The notes under the pieces are model-generated. The model had not been told where the DNA came from. It ran no database searches and saw only the letters and a program-made list of their open reading frames with translations. Positions 35,843 to 44,854 of a DNA stretch of 64,000 nucleotides are shown piece by piece (position 1 is the first letter of the stretch; each line of letters starts with the position of its first letter). The DNA lies in assembly GCA_023435895.1 (NCBI GenBank), contig JAEZLH010000006.1, forward strand, positions 1 through 64,000, in the 5' to 3' direction. Source of the stretch: Bacillota bacterium. Lineage in GTDB: Bacteria > Bacillota > Clostridia > Lachnospirales > Lachnospiraceae. Made by a program: the position numbers and the translations under genes.

Positions 35843-38800
35843 ATGAAACGTTTTTTTAATCCAAAAGCTATAATAAAAATGAGTCTTTTATTTACTTTAT
35901 TAATATTAATTACATTACCTAATCATGCGTTTGCTGATTCGACAATAAAGTCGAACAGTAACGCATCAAAACTACCTAAATCAATTGATTTTGAAAAAAA
36001 TAAAGATGTCAGTATAAGAAGTCTCAATGCAATTATATCCGGAGCAAATTTGTTTGTTGCAGTAGGAGATAATGGGATTATTAGAACTTCTGTGGATGGA
36101 CAAGTATGGATTACTAGAAATTCAGGTACGGATGAAAATTTACAAGCTATTGTATGGAACGGAAAGAAATTTGTAGCAGTTGGAGAGAAGAGCAGTATAT
36201 TAATTTCAAATGATGGAATAAACTGGGAAAAACCTACTATTACAAGTGGTTATGTATCACGAATCATTAATGGTAATGATACCGACATGCACTATATATT
36301 GGATGCTGATTTTTATGGTATTGCGTGGAATGGTAATAAATTTGTTGCGGTTGGACGACGTGGAGAAATATGGAATTCTGTAGATGGATATATATGGGAA
36401 ATGTCATACAGCCAATCAATTGCTGATCTTTTTGAAAAACATATTTTAAATAACGGGGGATTATATCTTTATAAAATAATATATAATGGTAATTCTTTTA
36501 CTGCCTTTGGAGTAAATCAAGGTGATAATACGAATCTTATTTTAAATTCAAAGGATGGGGAGGACTGGGTTGTACTTTATCAAAAAAGTGCGAATGATAG
36601 TGGTATGACAACCATTAAAGATATCATTTGGGATGGTATTAAGTATATTGTGTCCTATGGGAATAGCAAGTTTATGGTTTCAACGGATGGTTACAAATGG
36701 AACATGATTAACTCAGACCTACCCACCAATTGCTACAAACTTGCTTATCAAAATAAGAAGTATATAGCAATGAAGAGAGATAGTAATACCCAATACTATT
36801 CCTCCAGTAATCTTAAAAATTGGACTTCTGTAAATCAATGTGACAATCAGTATGAGGGAAGCAGTTCGAATGATTTTCTATTAAAGAATGATATTTATCT
36901 AGCAATAGGGCAACAGAGTGATATCTATATATCAAGGAATGGAATCAATAAAAAATTACAATTTGGAATAACAAACAGTTCATTGAATACAGGCTGTTAT
37001 TATAATGGGATATATGTCGCTGCCGGAGAGGGAGATATTCTATATTCAACGGATGGACAAAAATGGAATAAAAGCAATGCTCAAGGAGATTATAAAAGCC
37101 TTATTCATGTCAATGATAGCTTCATAGCGGTGGGTGGTAGAAGTATTGCTATTTCGCAGGATGGAGTTAACTGGACAAACGAGTGGTTAGCTTACTCAGT
37201 TAACAAAATTACTTATGGGAATGGCAATTATATTGCAGTTGGTGATAATGGACTAATATTGAAATCAGCTGATTTGAAATCTTGGAATCAAATTAATACT
37301 GATACAAAAGAGAATATAAATTCCGTCATTTTTACTGGTAATTATTTTTATGCTGTGGGTAAAAATAATACACTAATAAAATCATCGGATGGTATAAAGT
37401 GGACACAAATATCCATTAGCCAATTTGAAAACAACAAAGGTAATATAGACTTTAATGATATTTTATGGGATGGCACGAAATTTATTACCGTTGGCAGTAA
37501 AATATGTACTTCGGAGGATGGTGAGCATTGGGTGAATAGGACATTAGACTCTAGAAGTAATCTATATCTAACGTCGATAACTTATTTTAATGGCTATTAC
37601 ATAGCTAGTGAACTATTTGGAAGTGTAATGCTATCACTTGATGGAGTTAATTGGAAAACATATTTACATAGGGGTGATGTGACAAATCAAGTTTTTCATG
37701 ATGACAAATCCTTTTTTGCACTAGCAAACAACGGAGGAATCATAAAGCTTGATTTTGTGGAAGAAGCTGAAAAAATAGACAGCGGGTGGAAAAATAATAG
37801 AGAGTTAACGCAGTTTGATTTGAGAGGGATTGCGACTAATTCATCAGGAAGATTAGTTGCGGTTGGAATGTATGGAATAATCCGAACTTCAACAAATGGA
37901 ACAGACTGGAAGGTAATCGAATCTGGAACAAGAGAAACATTGAATACTATAAAATACTTTAATAATAAATTCTTTGTACCTACAGCCAATGGTATTATCT
38001 TAACCTCACCCAATGGTCTGGACTGGAGTAAAGTAAATACAGGCAGTACGAGTGACATACAAGATATTGAATATAATGGGAGTGTTTTTGTTGCAGTCGG
38101 CACGAATGGTTGCATTATTACCTCAAAAGACGGTTTGGTTTGGTCGACAAGAACAAATGGAACTATAGGCGGATTGGATTTGGGATCAGTAAGCTATTTT
38201 AAAAATAAATTTTATGTATTTGGAAAGGAATGGTACGGTAGAGCGTTCTCTTCAAGTGATGGCTTAAATTGGTCGGATATCAGTGGATTTAATCAAGGCT
38301 CCGACACAAAATATAACGATATACTCTATAAATCAGCTTATAATAAAGATACTATTGTTGTTAGTACAGTAGGTGGATTAATTACGTCGAAGAATGGGTC
38401 TGATTGGAAATTCATTCCTCTTGAATGTGATTTTAGAGTTTTTTATACTGGTCAATATTTTATTGTATATGGGAATTATGAAAGATTTTATTCCTATGAT
38501 GGATATACTTGGAAAAGTGAAGCAAATGATTCGCTGAGTCCAAATGCAATAGTAAAATATAATAATAAGTTATTTGGTGTGAGGGATATCATAGCTTATT
38601 CGACAGATGCAAGGAAATGGACAAATGTATCTTTATCAACCATACAAAAGTTTAATGATATTATTTGGGGCGATGGGAAATATGTGACAGTTGGAAATAG
38701 CGGGAATATTTTAGTTTCTAATGATGGTGACAATTGGAAGAATGTTAAAAATACTGGAACAAGGTACGGAATTTTAAGTATTGACTGGAATGGAGAACGA

Positions 38801-40504
38801 TATGTTGCTGGATCTTATTTTGGTTTAATTTTGACATCAAAAACTGGATCTGATTGGACATCGGTCTATTTTGACGATTCTAGTGCAAAAGTAGTTGGCG
38901 TTAAGTGGGTGAGGGACAGGTTTTATGCAATTACAAATGATGGTAAAATATATTCATCCCCAGATTCCTTTCAATGGACAAAAGTATATGATGATAAGCA
39001 ATATTATATTCAACAAGGCTTTATGGGTAATAGTAAAAATAAACTAATCGCATTTGGGACGATATATATAGGAGGTATGACGAATAAAACAAAAGTATTA
39101 ACATCAAGTGATGGAGTAAAATGGAAAGAAGCTCTGATTGATTATGAAATCACCAATATTACCTGTAAGAATGATACTTTCTATGCACTTACAAGAAATT
39201 GCAAAGTTCTTACATCGTCGGATGGAACCAAGTGGAAAGAGATATCCACCATTAATTATTATGATGAGTTTGGTTACCACTTAGTTGATTATTATACGAA
39301 AATTCTATGGGATGGGAATCAATTTTCGGTTGTATGCAATAAAAAAGAAATGACTTCCCCCGATGCAATAAGTTGGAATATTAAAGAAAATTTGGGTGAT
39401 GTTATGGTTATTCCAAGGAATATAGCATGGAATGGTTCTAGCTATGTATCGGCTGGCGAATGTACGGCAATTGCAAAAAAAGTTGTAACAAAAGAATCAA
39501 AAGCAGCTTCATTAAATATTTTTGGAGAAAGCTATGTCCCTATAAAAAGTAAGAATAGTACATATCAGTTTAAAGCAAAAGTTTTTGACCAATACAGCAA
39601 AGAGATGATAGGAAAGAAAATTAACTGGACCATAATCACCAGTATAAAAAATGTGACCATTAATAAAGCAAGTGGCATACTATCCATACCTTCCAATAGC
39701 ACTTCAGGACGTGTCTTAGTAAGAGCGGAAGTAGACGGAAGTACGCATGCCTTTGCAACAAAAACAATATATCTTGGAGCAAAGCCTATTATTAGTGTTA
39801 ATAAAACCAATCTTAATCTTTATCCTGGTCAATCTTATAAGTTAAGCGCTATAAATTTATCGACCTCAACGGTTAAATGGGATAGCAGCAATAACTCTAT
39901 TTTGACAGTGGATTCAACCGGCAATATAAAAGCTTTGACAACCGGTAATGCAGTAGTGACCTTAACATTAGAAAAAGGTGCATATGAGGCTACCTGTATG
40001 GTAAAAGTGTCGAAAAAAATAGAGGTGACTTTCAATACAAATGGTGGAGTAAAGCTTCCAACGCAGAACGTTGCCTCTGATAATACAGTAGTAAAGCCTA
40101 CTAATCCCACAAAATTAGGATATACCTTCTTAGGTTGGTATCAGGAGAGTACTCTTAAAACAAAATGGAACTTTGAGCTTAACAAGGTGACAAAAAATAC
40201 TACAATTTATGCAAAGTGGGCGAAAAATCCATCCGTCCCTACGAAAATATCCATAGTAAAGCTATCGGCAAATAACGCAAAGATAAGCTGGAGCAAGTTG
40301 AAGGATGCAAAAGCATATGAAATATATCGAGCAACATCAAACAATGGACCGTATACCTTAATTACAACTTCAACTGGCGAAAATTATACTAATCATTCAC
40401 TAGCGAAAGGAAAAACATACTATTATAAGATAAGAGCCTACAAAATGGCGGATAACCAAAAAATATATAGCAGTTATACGAGTATAATAAAAATCAAAAT
40501 TTGA
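35843..40504 (+). CDS. very large secreted propeller-repeat protein with Ig-like, InlB-type and Fn3 modules
   Basis: 1553 residues. The signal peptide is about residues 1-31, with a likely cut after AFA. From about residue 45 to 1210 roughly 26 repeats occur, each near 45 residues, with the pattern (S/T)xDGxxW followed by a strand and xxxVAVGxxGxI. This is a BNR/sortilin or YCF48-like beta-propeller signature, enough for three or four propellers. After that come Ig-like stretches (about 1213-1392, the second Big_2-like), an InlB B-repeat (1395-1460; GYTFLGWYQ, TTIYAKWAK) and an Fn3 domain (1463-1553; YEIYRATSNNGPY). No LPxTG, SLH or dockerin is seen, so how it stays at the cell is unclear. 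Probably binds surface glycans or proteins. Confidence 0.85.
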   Translation: MKRFFNPKAIIKMSLLFTLLILITLPNHAFADSTIKSNSNASKLPKSIDFEKNKDVSIRSLNAIISGANLFVAVGDNGIIRTSVDGQVWITRNSGTDENLQAIVWNGKKFVAVGEKSSILISNDGINWEKPTITSGYVSRIINGNDTDMHYILDADFYGIAWNGNKFVAVGRRGEIWNSVDGYIWEMSYSQSIADLFEKHILNNGGLYLYKIIYNGNSFTAFGVNQGDNTNLILNSKDGEDWVVLYQKSANDSGMTTIKDIIWDGIKYIVSYGNSKFMVSTDGYKWNMINSDLPTNCYKLAYQNKKYIAMKRDSNTQYYSSSNLKNWTSVNQCDNQYEGSSSNDFLLKNDIYLAIGQQSDIYISRNGINKKLQFGITNSSLNTGCYYNGIYVAAGEGDILYSTDGQKWNKSNAQGDYKSLIHVNDSFIAVGGRSIAISQDGVNWTNEWLAYSVNKITYGNGNYIAVGDNGLILKSADLKSWNQINTDTKENINSVIFTGNYFYAVGKNNTLIKSSDGIKWTQISISQFENNKGNIDFNDILWDGTKFITVGSKICTSEDGEHWVNRTLDSRSNLYLTSITYFNGYYIASELFGSVMLSLDGVNWKTYLHRGDVTNQVFHDDKSFFALANNGGIIKLDFVEEAEKIDSGWKNNRELTQFDLRGIATNSSGRLVAVGMYGIIRTSTNGTDWKVIESGTRETLNTIKYFNNKFFVPTANGIILTSPNGLDWSKVNTGSTSDIQDIEYNGSVFVAVGTNGCIITSKDGLVWSTRTNGTIGGLDLGSVSYFKNKFYVFGKEWYGRAFSSSDGLNWSDISGFNQGSDTKYNDILYKSAYNKDTIVVSTVGGLITSKNGSDWKFIPLECDFRVFYTGQYFIVYGNYERFYSYDGYTWKSEANDSLSPNAIVKYNNKLFGVRDIIAYSTDARKWTNVSLSTIQKFNDIIWGDGKYVTVGNSGNILVSNDGDNWKNVKNTGTRYGILSIDWNGERYVAGSYFGLILTSKTGSDWTSVYFDDSSAKVVGVKWVRDRFYAITNDGKIYSSPDSFQWTKVYDDKQYYIQQGFMGNSKNKLIAFGTIYIGGMTNKTKVLTSSDGVKWKEALIDYEITNITCKNDTFYALTRNCKVLTSSDGTKWKEISTINYYDEFGYHLVDYYTKILWDGNQFSVVCNKKEMTSPDAISWNIKENLGDVMVIPRNIAWNGSSYVSAGECTAIAKKVVTKESKAASLNIFGESYVPIKSKNSTYQFKAKVFDQYSKEMIGKKINWTIITSIKNVTINKASGILSIPSNSTSGRVLVRAEVDGSTHAFATKTIYLGAKPIISVNKTNLNLYPGQSYKLSAINLSTSTVKWDSSNNSILTVDSTGNIKALTTGNAVVTLTLEKGAYEATCMVKVSKKIEVTFNTNGGVKLPTQNVASDNTVVKPTNPTKLGYTFLGWYQESTLKTKWNFELNKVTKNTTIYAKWAKNPSVPTKISIVKLSANNAKISWSKLKDAKAYEIYRATSNNGPYTLITTSTGENYTNHSLAKGKTYYYKIRAYKMADNQKIYSSYTSIIKIKI

Positions 40505-40689
40505 TATAGTGACATTAAGTGTGTAGATAGGGAAACTGCCAAGGCTATTGTTTAAGCTGAGTTTCTAGAGTTGAATTTATTTTATTTGCAATAGGATTAA
40601 AGTACTACCTTGAATGCTTTTACAACGATTTATAAAAATGTTATAATTGAGGGAAATTATGTCGTTTTGCGTTGAAAAAGGGGGGCTAT

Positions 40690-42366
40690 ATGTTTAAATC
40701 ATTGACTCGTAAGGTACTTGCTTTAATCATTATATTAATTTTTATTTGCTCAGTATCTTTTGTTGCAATATCTTATGTACAGATTCAGAATTCAGTTACG
40801 AATCAGATGAAAAACGATGGTTCAACACTAATTATCAATGTGAAAAGAGAAATAATTGAAAAGCATTTAACAGGAACAAAGGGACTACAAGAGTTATTTA
40901 AGAATATAAAAGAAGAAAGTAAGGGCAATATAGAATATATGTCCTTATCCGATGATAAGGCGAACATATTGGTTTCAGATAGTTCTGAGAACGTGAAGGA
41001 TTCCGATATAGGTAATGTAGATGCAACATCATCAGCCAGTACAGAGGGGGATGTGGCCAAAGTAGTAACGAATCAGACAACGATGGGTGAAATTCTTGAA
41101 CTTGCTGGAGGCGTTAAAGTCTATAATGTATCCACCCAAATTAAACTGGGAGATGAGTTTAGCGGTGCTTTGAATATAGGCATATCGCTGAAAAGTATGT
41201 ACGACCAGATACGAGAAACAATTTTTACCACTGCAATGATTTCGTTGGTTATTATGATTTTAGCCATTATGATAGCAACAATATTCTCTAAAATTTTAAT
41301 TCGTCCTATCGTTCAGATGTCTTCTAAGTTAAAGACCTTTTCGGATGGGGATTTTACTGTGGGATTCGAACACAAGAGCAAAGATGAAATTGGGGCAATG
41401 GGTGAAGCCCTAAATCACATGCAACAGACGTTAAAAGCAATGGTTGAAGATATTCAAAAAAATGCCTGTCAGGTTTCACAGAATTCAAGAAATTTGTCCG
41501 AAGTCAGTGATGATACGTCAAAGGTAGCTTCTGGTATCGCGAAGGCTTCCGAAGAACTAGCAACGGCATCGACTGACTTAGCAATTCATTCTCAACAGGG
41601 CTTTGAACAGTTGAACCAGTTGGCAGAGGAAATTGATGCCATCTTTGAACGAGCTGAGGCAATGAAAACAAGTGTTGACCATACCATGGAAGCAAAAGTC
41701 AGCGGAACCCAAGGGGTTCAGGATTTAAAAACCGCTATAGAAGAAAACGTAAAAGTATCTCTAAGGATAAAAGAATTAGTGGAAACACTCAGTGAAAAAT
41801 CGCAAGGGATTAATGAAATTACAACCGTCATAAAAGGGATATCAGATCAAACAAAGCTACTCGCATTAAACGCTATGATTGAGAGTGCGAGAGCCGGTGA
41901 AAGTGGAAAAGGATTTGCTGTTGTTGCACAAGAAATTAGTAAATTATCTGCGCAGACTTCAAGCTCCATTAATGGCATCGAGCAGCTGGCGATAGAGGTA
42001 AGTGCTGCTATTGACGAGACTCAAGCATATGTCTACAAAGGAGCAGATGCAATAAACCGTACCACATCCGTATCAGAAGAAGCAGAGAAGGCCTTTGATC
42101 ATATTGAAACATCCATTAACCAGATTGTTCAAGAAATTCAGATAGTGATTCAAGGAATTGTCCAGATAAATGAAGATAAAAATGAAGTGGTAGCCTCAAT
42201 GGAAAACATATCGGCTATTGCACAGGAAACAACTTCTTCCACCGAAGAAATATCCTCTTCCCTTGATGTGCAGCTTTCCCAAATTGAGAATGCATCAAAA
42301 TCAGCACATGAACTTGAGAATATTGCGTTGGAGCTTGAGAAAATGACTTCAATTTTTAAAATTTAA
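40690..42366 (+). CDS. methyl-accepting chemotaxis protein (single-Cache type)
   Basis: A 558-residue receptor. TM1 is near residues 8-28, a compact extracellular sensor of about 150 residues follows (ILVSDSSENVKDSDIGN, GVKVYNVSTQIKLGDEFSGALNIGISL, a single-Cache-like pattern), and TM2 is near 182-205. HAMP and the signalling coiled coil come next, with tip ISDQTKLLALNAMIESARAGESGKGFAVVAQEISKLSAQTS. The tip has M-I-E-S in place of the common A-I-E-A, so it is of a slightly divergent signalling class. The in-frame TTG at 40672 lies upstream of the AAAGGGGGG site, so the ATG at 40690 is chosen. Terminator follows. Confidence 0.93.
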   Translation: MFKSLTRKVLALIIILIFICSVSFVAISYVQIQNSVTNQMKNDGSTLIINVKREIIEKHLTGTKGLQELFKNIKEESKGNIEYMSLSDDKANILVSDSSENVKDSDIGNVDATSSASTEGDVAKVVTNQTTMGEILELAGGVKVYNVSTQIKLGDEFSGALNIGISLKSMYDQIRETIFTTAMISLVIMILAIMIATIFSKILIRPIVQMSSKLKTFSDGDFTVGFEHKSKDEIGAMGEALNHMQQTLKAMVEDIQKNACQVSQNSRNLSEVSDDTSKVASGIAKASEELATASTDLAIHSQQGFEQLNQLAEEIDAIFERAEAMKTSVDHTMEAKVSGTQGVQDLKTAIEENVKVSLRIKELVETLSEKSQGINEITTVIKGISDQTKLLALNAMIESARAGESGKGFAVVAQEISKLSAQTSSSINGIEQLAIEVSAAIDETQAYVYKGADAINRTTSVSEEAEKAFDHIETSINQIVQEIQIVIQGIVQINEDKNEVVASMENISAIAQETTSSTEEISSSLDVQLSQIENASKSAHELENIALELEKMTSIFKI

Positions 42367-42380
42367 TTTAGCCAAATTAA

Positions 42381-42456
42381 GATGCACCAATCAATCCCCT
42401 TCATAATCCCGTAGTTATTAGGTTGAAATGAAATTAGGATAGGATGGTGCATTTTT
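42381..42456 (+). terminator. probable terminator after the second chemoreceptor gene
   Basis: GATGCACCA at the left pairs with TGGTGCAT at the right, ending in TTTTT. The long interior can fold further. The rest of the gap to 42735 holds no gene that I can see. Confidence 0.6.
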
Positions 42457-42735
42457 AGTGTTCAAAATATGACGTAAAAAATTTTTGATAGAGAGAAGCA
42501 TCACAGCTAGTGTAATTATACTATTTACCTTTGATTAGGTAATTTACTACTTATCTGAATTTCGTATATAATATACATCAACAGTTAAGAGTATTTTGAT
42601 GTTTGATATTTTGATTAGGGTGTAAAAGGGTCTATTTATACTGTATCAATGGCAATTTGCCTAAGGATTTCATTGAAAGACAATTATGATACCCTAATCA
42701 TATTTTACGTCAAAATCCCGTTTAGTAAGATATAT

Positions 42736-42782
42736 GCCATAACAAAAATCTAACGGAAATCTAACAATTCTTTTGATATAAT
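42736..42782 (+). promoter_or_regulatory. promoter of the second two-component system with tandem 11-base-spaced repeats
   Basis: AATCTAAC occurs at 42747 and 42758, with a weaker copy GCCATAAC at 42736, so three sites step by exactly 11 bases. A -10 TATAAT lies at 42777-42782 and there is no good -35, which suits an activator-dependent promoter. The same arrangement recurs before the ABC permease gene at 44774, pointing to autoregulation by the response regulator. Confidence 0.7.
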
Positions 42783-42810
42783 GAATTAAAATACAAAGGG
42801 GGAGAGTGCA

Positions 42811-43488
42811 GTGAAATTATTGCTTGTAGAAGATGAAGAAATGCTTTCCGCTATCATAGCAAAAGGGCTTCGTAAATTGGGATATGCCATAGATACTGTT
42901 TTTGACGGTGAAGAGGCCTTAACAAATTATAATGTTAATGAATATGATCTTATCATTTTAGACTTAAATATTCCTAAATTAGACGGAATAGATGTTTTGC
43001 GTAGCATTCGAAAAACGGACCTTGATACAAAGGTTTTGATATTATCCGCAAGAACAAAGGTCAGTGATCGAATTCTTGGTTTGGATGAGGGAGCCAACGA
43101 CTATCTCATTAAACCATTCGATTTTGGAGAGCTGGAAGCAAGAATCCGTAATTTGTTACGCCGTAGTTTCTCAGGAAAATCGGCTACATTAACCCTTGGT
43201 GTTTTTACTATTGATACGAATGCAAAGAAAGTATACAGTGGGAACGAAATTATTAATATGACGCGTAAGGAATACAGCATATTTGAGTATCTTTTAATAA
43301 ATAAAAACAAAGTAATCAGCTCGGAACAGCTGATTGAACATATTTGGGACTCGGATTTTGATTCTTTTTCTAATACAGTTCGTTACCACATTCATACCTT
43401 AAAAAAGAAACTATCTGTTTATAGTGATAACGAGGTAATAAAAACTGTTCGAGGTCAGGGTTACATCATTGAGGAGGACGATATATGA
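42811..43488 (+). CDS. OmpR-family response regulator
   Basis: A 225-residue regulator. The receiver has VEDEE near residue 7, phosphoacceptor Asp51 in LIILDLNIPKLDG, and Lys in LIKPFDF. The DNA-binding winged helix occupies residues 125-225 (MTRKEYSIFEYLLINKNKVISSEQLIEHIW, VRYHIHTLKKKL, VRGQGYII). Start is GTG after GGGGGAGAG. It overlaps the kinase gene by four bases (ATGA). The shared operator at its own promoter and at the ABC permease promoter makes the exporter its probable target. Confidence 0.93.
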   Translation: MKLLLVEDEEMLSAIIAKGLRKLGYAIDTVFDGEEALTNYNVNEYDLIILDLNIPKLDGIDVLRSIRKTDLDTKVLILSARTKVSDRILGLDEGANDYLIKPFDFGELEARIRNLLRRSFSGKSATLTLGVFTIDTNAKKVYSGNEIINMTRKEYSIFEYLLINKNKVISSEQLIEHIWDSDFDSFSNTVRYHIHTLKKKLSVYSDNEVIKTVRGQGYIIEEDDI

Positions 43489-44672
43489 AACGGTTCATAA
43501 AATTGTCTTTGCAATGGAGAGTGACATTATTAACAGCCATTGTACTAATCATATGCTCGGTAGCATTGACAGCATTTTCTATGCTGAATGCGCAAAAGAA
43601 CTTAATTCCCCTATTAGAAAGCGCATTTTCAATAATATATGTAGATAAAAATACAGCTGTCATAACAAAAGATAGTAATAACAATGATAATGTTATGGAT
43701 GAGAGTGTACCGAATAAGCTAGGAGATGGAGAGGTATACGGTAAAACCACTCCACAACGAGCGAAGCAGCGTTTTAATGTAATGAGTATATCGTTTTGCC
43801 TTATACTGACCGTTGTTGGGACAGGGGCGGTGTATTTTGTTTCGGGAAAAGCCTTGAAACCAGTAAAAAACTTAAGTAAACAGATTTCTGGCATAGATGA
43901 GAATAATCTATCCCAGAGGCTGTCAGAAAACAATGCCAATGATGAAATAAGCAGCTTGGCAAAAAGCTTCAATCATGCACTTGACCGTTTAGAAGACGCA
44001 TTTGGACGGCAAAAACGTTTTTCCTCAAGTGCCGCACATGAGCTCAAAACGCCCTTGGCAACTATGAAGGCAGGCATACAGGTATTGTCTCTGGATGAAA
44101 GCACCACATTAGAGGAGTATAAAGAAAATGCCCTTATGACGGAGAAGAGCGTTGATCGATTGACACATGTAGTAAATGATTTATTACTTCTCGCTTCAGC
44201 AGGAGAAGATAGTGACGAAGGAAAGGAAGAAATCTATTTGGATGCAATGTTTGAAGCCATATTCAGTGAATTGGCTCCAATGTATGATAACCATGCTATC
44301 CATTATGATATTGACTGTGACGGCGAAAAACTGCATGGAAACACCTCTCTTCTGTACCGGGCATTTTTCAATTTGATTGAAAATGCGTACAAGTATAATC
44401 GAGAAAATGGCCATGTTTGGATTTCTGCTTATGAAGTAAATAAAAGTGTAATAGTAGATATTTCTGATGATGGTTACGGAATTCCGCCTGAGCATTTACC
44501 GTTTGTTTTTGAAGCCTTTTATCGTGTGGAGGCATCGCGTTCTCGAAAAATAGCAGGCTCAGGACTGGGATTATCCATTGTAAAAGCAATTATAGAAAAG
44601 CATGGCGGAACAGTTAGCGTTACCAGTGAAAACGGGAAAGGTACAAAGTTTGAAGTTGTAATTCCTATATAA
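43485..44672 (+). CDS. two-pass membrane histidine kinase
   Basis: A 395-residue kinase. TM1 is near residues 13-33, a short extracellular loop of about 65 residues (EVYGKTTPQRAKQRFN), TM2 near 100-122, then HAMP (ISGIDENNLSQRL). The phosphorylated His185 is in SSSAAHELKTPLATMKAG. The ATPase domain has the N box NLIENAYKYNRENG, DDGYGIPPEHL and GSGLGLSIVKAI. The small sensor loop is typical of kinases that detect envelope stress or cationic peptides. Translationally coupled to the regulator gene, with a terminator after it. Confidence 0.93.
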   Translation: MKRFIKLSLQWRVTLLTAIVLIICSVALTAFSMLNAQKNLIPLLESAFSIIYVDKNTAVITKDSNNNDNVMDESVPNKLGDGEVYGKTTPQRAKQRFNVMSISFCLILTVVGTGAVYFVSGKALKPVKNLSKQISGIDENNLSQRLSENNANDEISSLAKSFNHALDRLEDAFGRQKRFSSSAAHELKTPLATMKAGIQVLSLDESTTLEEYKENALMTEKSVDRLTHVVNDLLLLASAGEDSDEGKEEIYLDAMFEAIFSELAPMYDNHAIHYDIDCDGEKLHGNTSLLYRAFFNLIENAYKYNRENGHVWISAYEVNKSVIVDISDDGYGIPPEHLPFVFEAFYRVEASRSRKIAGSGLGLSIVKAIIEKHGGTVSVTSENGKGTKFEVVIPI

Positions 44673-44689
44673 TAAATAAATTTCAACGA

Positions 44690-44721
44690 AAACAGTCAAC
44701 AAAAATTGTTGGCTGTTTTTT
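44690..44721 (+). terminator. intrinsic terminator after the kinase gene
   Basis: AACAGTCAAC pairs with GTTGGCTGTT (one G-U) around a 7-base loop, followed by TTTT. It separates the two-component genes from the ABC genes, which have their own promoter. Confidence 0.85.
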
Positions 44722-44773
44722 GCTGCAATATTACTGTTGCTGTACCATTGAAAGGATCCTTGTTTAAGATTAT

Positions 44774-44809
44774 TTCCTAACAAAAATCTAACAATCCATT
44801 TGGTATACT
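44774..44809 (+). promoter_or_regulatory. promoter of the ABC exporter genes sharing the two-component operator
   Basis: TAACAAAAATCTAAC (44778-44792) is identical to 42740-42754. AATCTAAC at 44785 is preceded 11 bases upstream by TTCCTAAC, and lies 19 bases before the -10 TATACT (44804-44809). That 19-base distance is the same as at the regulator's own promoter. Confidence 0.7.
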
Positions 44810-44854
44810 AGCCCTGTCGACAAACAAATAAGAATTGAAGGAGCAAATGGAGAT

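Noticed and set aside
43466..43972. 168-codon minus-strand frame antisense to the second kinase
   Set aside because: Antisense shadow of a conserved gene; composition is not protein-like.
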